From Meloidogyne chitwoodi (taxonomy: Eukaryota; Nematoda; Chromadorea; Rhabditida; Meloidogynidae), in contig JACZZP010000001.1 of NCBI GenBank assembly GCA_015183035.1, positions 620,001 to 684,000 of the forward strand: 64,000 bases of DNA, given 5' to 3'. Below, in pieces: positions 58,329-64,000 of this stretch (within the stretch, counting starts at the first letter, position 1; every line of letters begins with the position of its first letter). The position numbers were made by a program, and so were the translations under genes. The notes under the pieces were generated by a model. That model saw only the letters and a program-made list of their open reading frames with translations. It ran no database searches and was not told where the DNA came from.

Positions 58329-59530
58329 ATGGAATATTTACCAGCAGAAATTCAACTTAAAATTTTCAAAAATCTCAACTTTGATGAATTATTTACAATC
58401 AAACAAATTAATAAATACTTTTTTAATTTTATTAATAAATATGAAGATGAATTGGCTCATAAAAGATTTCAACTAATCCGTTTTGCATATTCATTGCTTT
58501 CCGACTCTTCATTTTTTGCTCATTCAGAGTTTGGTATATTTTTTTGAAAAGAGACCCTAAATTAATTGATTTTAAAAATATTTAGATTTTTCTGCTATGG
58601 AAAGACAAGTTCCCATTTATATAGAAAATACAGGCATAGGGGCTTTAATGTACAAAAATCCTTTAATTTTTTTTAGAGAAGAAGGTATTTTATTAATTAA
58701 CTTAACAATTTATTCTTTTTTTAATTCTTATTTAAATCGATAAATATATTATTTTATAGGAGGCTCATATACAAAAACCTTTTTCTTTGGAATTACCTTT
58801 ATTTCCAAAAAACATCAAAGAATCGGATTTTGTTCGTTATTGGTTAGAGCAAATCTTCCATTGTGTTTTTGATTTTATTGACTTTAAAGATTTTATTTTC
58901 AATCCAAAAATGTTTAAATTGCTTTTTGATAATGAAAAAATTAATAAATTAAAATTTAATTGCAAAATAGCTGATATTCCTTTTTATAATTTAAATGTTG
59001 ATGCTTGGAAATTTACTTTTGATCGTTTGGTTATTAGTGAATGTCTTTTTATAAATTTTGGAAAAATAAATACTACAGAGAAAGACAGCAATATTTTATT
59101 AGAATTTTTGGTAAATTCAGGTGATAGAATTCCTTTGGTTGCTTTATGTCATGTTAGCAATAATCTATCTAAAATCTTTGATCTTTTTATAAATGTAAGT
59201 GAAAATGATATATTTTATAAATTAAAATTAATTTAAAATTTTAGCATATAGAAACAGCAATAGATTTATCAAAAATAGTGGCTTTCACTATTTAATGAAA
59301 TAAAATGGTCTCGCTCAAATTTAAGTGTTAATGGAGTCAAACGGAGATTAAACAGCAGTTTTAGCGAATTCTATGAGATTAAAAATATTCACCAGCCTGA
59401 AATGGTGTTTTTAATTAATATATGTGCCTTTTCAAATGATTATAGTTTAATTCAATATATCAGTATTATTCAAAAAAGTAAATTGGAGTATTTCAAATAT
59501 CTCGGCAGAAAAATAGATTCATATACTTAA
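58329..59530 (+). pseudogene. F-box-like gene with frameshift in last exon
   Basis: ATG at 58329 (MEYLPAEIQLKIFKNLNF, TIKQINKYFFNFINKYED, ELAHKRF). A linker exon (about 58586-58684, FSAMERQVPIYIENTG) lacks the usual TGG start. The long exon (about 58761-59196: LPLFPKNIKESDFVRYWLEQ, FNPKMFKLLFDNEKI, FTFDRLVISE) is open. The last exon starts HIETAIDLSKIVAFTI and hits TAA TGA; one base out it continues FNEIKWSRSNLSVNGVKRR, YEIKNIHQPEMVF and an unusual tail, YLGRKIDSYT. One missing base therefore truncates the C-terminal block. Confidence 0.75.
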
Positions 59531-59551
59531 ATATTATAAAATAAATTTACT

Positions 59552-59765
59552 CTAGCTGACCTCCTTGACCATTGTCTTTTTTTTAGTCAATAAAACACTC
59601 AGCAGATGAAATAAAATGAAATTATTGTGGTCAGAAAACTGACGAATTGAAAACTTTAAGGAAAGAATTTAAATTATAATTCTTGCTCTTCTGACCACAA
59701 AATATTAGGCATACTTTCACTGCAGTGCTGTTGAAAAGACAGTGGTCAAGAAGTTCAACTTGAGC
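59552..59765. mobile_element. Probable decayed MITE
   Basis: GACCTCCTTGACCATTGTCT near the left is mirrored imperfectly by AGACAGTGGTCAAGAAG at the right, with an inner inverted pair GTGGTCAGAAAA / TTCTGACCAC. No clear target duplication. Confidence 0.55.
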
Positions 59766-59923
59766 AATTTTTATCTACTTTTTTAATATCCCTATAAAAT
59801 TATTTCTTTATTAAAGCTTTTTTTTTTGTTTTATTATTGATATTTTTTGAAATAAAAAATTATATATTTTTTTATCTATAAAAAATGTCTTAATAATTTT
59901 AAATAAAAATTAAAAAATATATT

Positions 59924-61417
59924 ATGGATAAATTTCCTTATGGAGCAATAATTGATACTTTAAAATATCTCGATTTTGATCAATTATTTATATTAAAACA
60001 AACAAATGGCTATTTTAATTTTATTATTTATAAATATGGTGAACTATTGGCACGCAAAAATTTTTACCAAATTGATGTTAATTTTAATTATTATTTTTTA
60101 AATATGTTAATATTTTTAGATTCTCGAAGAAAATTTTAATACTTTTATACCATTAGAATCTGGATTATTTAATTTAACATTAAATAATCAAATTTTAAAA
60201 AAGGTAAAAAAATTCTTTTATATTAAATTGTTAAAAAAAAATTCAGTGGCAGACAGCATTGGACAGAAAAATTTCAACCTATTTTTTACCGCTTCCAATT
60301 GATGATAAAAAACTAGTTGTACTTTTGGAAGAAAAAAGTTATTTACTTAAAATTGATTTTTAAATAATAGAAAGTTAAAACTAGAAATATACCTAAGTCA
60401 ATTTCCCGTAAATGAGTACTTTAAAAAAAATTTTAATTTATTATTTTGTTGAAAAACAGCTTAAAACAAGCTTCAAAAATTTTAAAATAGTGTGAACATT
60501 TTTTAGGGAAAAATATTTAATTTAAACTATTAATTTAATTTTTTATTGAAGATAGTGGCCAAAAATTAATTCTAAAATTGCCAATATTTCCAATAAACAT
60601 TGAAGAAATGAAAATTATTTATTGCTGGTTTTATCATTTATTTCGCTGTGCTTACGGATCTATTAAATTATTAAATTATATTTTTAATCCAGAAATGATC
60701 AATTTACTTTTTGAAAACGACAAAAATATTCTCCCCAAATTTTACTGTCATGTTGTTTATTTATGTCATGAAAAAATTAAAAATGAAATATATTTTAATT
60801 TTAGTTTAAAATATATAGTAGTTGGTGTATTTTATGTATTATCTTTTAGTTTAACTAAAATTAATGATGAAGATATAAACAAATATTTAAATATTATTTT
60901 AACACTTTTAAATGAAGACTCTAATATTCCTGAAATTTACATTGATGGTCTTAAAGAATCTAATATATGCAGACAAATTATTGACGTAATTTTTCTTTAT
61001 TATTAAATAGATTATTAAGGTAAAGTTGGGAGGCACTAAAAGACCTCAGATTTTATCTTTAAATCTAAAATACCTTTATAGACAAAAACTTAGGGTTGAG
61101 TCCAACCATTGAGTATCTTATAATCATTGTTCCTTATGTCCTGATGCCTATAATATAATTTGAAATAATATATTTAATAGTACATTGAAAACTCAACAAA
61201 TTGCTCAAATATAAATGTTAAAATTGGTTTTGGTGCTATGTGTTGGCCTCGTTTTAATATGAGTATTAAAACAAAAATAATTGAAAAAGTAGAAGATATA
61301 TATTTTCATTACCAAATTAAAAATAAATATAATCCAATAGTAAAATTTAATATTTACATTACGGAAACTTCAGGAAGAGGTATTTTTTCAGTTGAAATCA
61401 ACAGAATTAAGGAATAA
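59924..61417 (+). CDS. F-box-like gene, MDKFPYG type
   Basis: ATG at 59924: MDKFPYGAIIDTLKYLDFDQ, FILKQTNGYFNFIIYKYGEL, LARKNFYQ. Linker exon about 60120-60203 (ILEENFNTFIPLESGLF), WQTALDRKISTYFLPL exon (from about 60247), long exon (about 60552-60987: LPIFPINIEEMKIIYCWFYH, FNPEMINLLFENDKNILPKF, then a diverged KYIVVGVFYVLSF segment) and last exon (61182-61417: YIENSTNCSNINVKIGF, IKTKIIEKVEDIY, YNPIVKFNIYI, INRIKE). The most divergent complete copy, a fourth subtype. The segment normally reading DRLVI..L.I is replaced by a hydrophobic stretch. Confidence 0.78.
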
Positions 61418-61587
61418 TTTTTTAACGATTTTATTAAATTTTTTAATTTAAATTTTTGTTAATTAATTTTTATAAATATTTTTTTAGGTTTTAAACATTT
61501 ATTTTTCTTTATAAAGTATTATTATACAATATTTAATATTTATAGATTTATTTAAGAATAAAAGCCTATAAAGTTCTCAATTTTGAG

Positions 61588-61750
61588 AAATTTATGGAGA
61601 TTTTAAATTTGGTAGCATCATTTTTAGTCTTAAAATTTTTTTATTTTACAATTTATATATAAAATATTTTTAAAGATTTTCTAAATAAATGACAGACTAA
61701 AGACTATCTAGAATTAAACTTGAAAAAAAGACAAAACATTTAATATTTTA
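61588..61750 (+). repeat. Dispersed repeat, second copy of 21836-22015
   Basis: See 21836; the order of matching blocks is the same and the strand agrees. The rest of 61417-62083 is A+T-rich spacer without a visible gene. Confidence 0.7.
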
Positions 61751-62083
61751 TTACAGCAAATATTTAAATACAAAAAAAGATATGTCAAAAAATTCCTTTT
61801 TACTTCTGGCAAGTGTAAATAATTATAGCTATAATTTTAGAAAAATAATTGTAGTAGATGATTAAAAGATTAGAAATTTTTAATCTTTCCCATATTGATA
61901 AAAAAGGGAATATGATTCTTCTCTTTTCTCATAAAACCAAAAATTAATCCTTTTTACTTGCTAGAAAGAGAATTTTATAAAAAAGAGAAAACAAAAAAGA
62001 TAAAATTTTTACAATAAAAAAATAATGGACCTAAACTAAACAAACAATTATCGTCAAAACAATAATATCACTTTATATTCAAT

Positions 62084-63566
62084 TTATTTCATTTTAATAA
62101 TTAGAATAGCTTCAAGTGAATCATCATGCCAACCATTTTCGTCAAAAACCCACAAAATATTAAAAACAATTTTCTTGTCATGAATATTTGTAATTTTATA
62201 TAATTTTTTCTCATCGTTTTCATCAATTTTAACTCCTTTAACAATTAATTTAGAAGCAGTCCATTCTTCACAATTTAAAAATTTAATTGTAGTCACTATT
62301 TTTGATAAATCTTTTGATCTTTCTAGCAGCTAAAATATTTATTTTAAATTTATTTTTATAAAATAAATGCTTTTACCTTTACAAGATTATTATAAATTAC
62401 AATTTGATTAACATTAAATTTATGCAAAACAATCAAAGGAATTCTATGACCTTCATTTAATAATAATTGGAATAAAATATTTCTGTCTTTGTCGGTTAAC
62501 TTAATTTTATTGAAATCCATAATAAGACCTTCGCCAATAACCAAAAGATCAAAATTAAATTTCCAAACATCATTACTTTGTGTGTTGTAGGAAATAAAAG
62601 CAAATCGACAATTAATTTTTAAGTTGACAATTTCATCATTATCAAACAATAAATTAATCATCTCAGGATTGAAAATAAAATATTTGAATTCAACAATATC
62701 AAAAACACAGAGGAAGATTTGCTCCAACCAATAACGAACCATTTTCATTTCCTCTATAGTTCTTGGATGCAAAGGCACTTTCAAATGGAATTTCTTGTCC
62801 TTTTGGCCTTCAATATAAAATAAAAATAATTTATGGCTTTAAATATAATTTAAATATTTTTTTAAATTTATTTAATATTACCTTCATATAAAACAAGCAA
62901 AGGTTCAACAATACTATTCTCCAGCGGTAATACGCCTGTAGTATCTCCTATCAAAACAATCTCTGGAAGATTTAACAGAAAAACTTTAATAAATTTATCC
63001 AAAGCAATTTGCCACTAAAAATGAGAAAAAAAGAATATTTAATAAAATGAAAAAAACCTCTTTCTGGAGTTGATCACTCAAAGAAAAATCGACTGTTTGA
63101 ATTTCTTTATTAAAAGGAGGTCCTTCATTAGAGCATGAAGAAAGTTTTATCTTTATAAGAAATTGGGTTGTAAAACATAACATGTCGAATTTTTTATGAG
63201 CAAAACATTCTTCGTATTTCTTAATAAATTCATAAAAATGACGATTGGTTTGTTTAAACGTAAATAAATCATCATAATTGAGATTTGTTAGAATTTTGTG
63301 TTGTACTTCCGTTGGTAAATATTCAAAAAGTTTTTCTTAAATTATTTTTAGTTAAAAATTAGAAAAATAAATATTTAAAAAACCAGCTTTCTCCTCTTCT
63401 TTATTCACAATACAATGTTGTTCTTTGATAGAAGTAGAAGAGTTTGCAGAAGAAATACTTTGACGAATGAACAAATTCCTTGAACAATTTCCAATTGTTT
63501 CAAACTATAAAATTTTTTTTTTATTTTAATTAAAAATTTTTTAATTAAACATACAATATGAAGCAT
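62084..63566 (-). CDS. F-box-like gene with N-terminal extension exons
   Basis: The F-box exon (about 63338-63060) begins after AATTTAAG with KLFEYLPTEVQHKILTNLNY and has no ATG; upstream exons join in phase: 63566-63555 (ATG, four codons MLHI, donor GTATGT) and one of about 125 bp (FETIGNCSRNLFIRQSISS, then NSSTSIKEQHCIVNKEEEKA). Downstream: the WQIALDKFIKVFLLNLPEI exon (about 63014-62884), long exon (about 62815-62377: VPLHPRTIEEMKMVRYWLEQ, FNPEMINLLFDNDEI, FDLLVIGEGLIMDF) and last exon (to 62084: LIVKGVKIDENDE, YKITNIHDKKIVF, ILIIKMK). The upstream block at 63661-63755 precedes it. It appears intact. Confidence 0.75.
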
Positions 63567-63660
63567 ATTGTAGACAGAAAAGAATTTTAATATTTTAATC
63601 TAAAAATAGAAAAGATTAAAATATATTTAATAAAACAAATGGGAATATTAGAGAATAAAT

Positions 63661-63755
63661 AAGAATGAAGTAAAGTATTTTAGCTTCAATTTGTTTCACT
63701 TTTATACTAGTAATTGTGATGTGAAATTGAGAGATTTAAAACAAAACGCCAATCT
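63661..63755 (-). promoter_or_regulatory. Shared F-box upstream block
   Basis: Reverse strand: TTGGCGTTTTGTTTTAAATC, TTTCACATCACAATTACTAG, TATAAAAGTGAAACAAATTG, then AAGCTAAAATACTTTACTTC. Same order as at 48305-48410. Confidence 0.6.
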
Positions 63756-63807
63756 CATCACTTTTTATCATTAAAATAAAACTCTAAGAATCGAAGAGTG
63801 TTTTAGA

Positions 63808-63977
63808 GGGAGCGACTCATTTTACCGACGCCGTTTCCGCGATAGGATTTCACAGACAGATTTTGACCGACAGCCGTTTTACCGACGCCGTTTGACCGAA
63901 ATTCGTCGGTCAAAATAGACTTTTCAACTGTCAGTCAAATGGCATCAGTCAAACGGCGTCTGTAAAATGATACCCCC
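63808..63977. mobile_element. 170-bp MITE with 9-bp target duplication
   Basis: The direct repeat TGTTTTAGA (63799-63807, 63978-63986). Left end GGGAGCGACTCATTTTACCG and right end complement GGGGGTATCATTTTACAGAC share CATTTTAC.GACGCCGTTT; the interior repeats TTTACCGACGCCGTTT. The 9-bp duplication suggests a Mutator-like source. Confidence 0.85.
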
Positions 63978-64000
63978 TGTTTTAGAAAATGCCATGCTTA

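Overview
This is nuclear DNA of a nematode, most likely a plant-parasitic tylenchid of the root-knot (Meloidogyne) type. The grounds are two cuticle collagen genes with nematode layout, very A+T-rich sequence, genes cut into short exons by 40-80 bp GT..AG introns, and a large F-box gene family. The genus is an inference. No tRNA, rRNA, CRISPR or bacterial operon signal was seen.

The backbone is an expanded F-box-like family: about 19 loci or fragments on both strands. A complete locus (best example 39793-41107) has an F-box exon (MEYLPAEIQ..., MKNLS..., MQNLPIE... or MDKFPYG... subtype), one to three small linker exons (one starting TGGCAATCTGC, 'WQSALDKQIP'), a ~430 bp exon (LPLFPKNIEELKIVRYWLEQIF...FNPEMI..LLF...DRLVI...) and a ~250 bp last exon (SKLIVKGVEMSESN...YKITNI...). 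F-box proteins normally join substrates to Skp1 in SCF ubiquitin ligases. Several copies are broken by transposons, stops, frameshifts or start loss.

Layout: 1-5 kb, F-box loci, a palindromic MITE and a two-exon defensin-like (CSalphabeta) secreted peptide gene at 2060-2507. 6-9.3 kb, an F-box locus hit by nested Merlin transposons and a MITE. 9.5-12.8 kb, two tandem cuticle collagens. 13.8-15 kb, an F-box copy that is a recent duplicate of the one at 3.7-5 kb. 15.3-21.8 kb, a 6.5 kb foldback-like element whose inverted arms consist of 31-bp minisatellites plus fragments of a Cys-loop receptor gene. Its interior holds a divergent pair: a small gene with a triplicated exon and a decayed Skp1-like gene. 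A MULE/hAT-like MITE sits in a Skp1 intron, and a Helitron-like element sits inside that MITE. 22-23.8 kb, repeats and an F-box remnant. 23.85-37.6 kb, a 77-bp satellite of roughly 179 monomers with higher-order structure. 38-63.6 kb, a dense F-box cluster with many MITEs.

The most interesting points are the Skp1-like gene carried inside a foldback element in the middle of an F-box expansion, the unlisted defensin-like gene, a cryptic four-codon start exon in two F-box loci, a promoter block shared by five loci, and the nested transposition series with readable target-site duplications and one reconstructable empty site.
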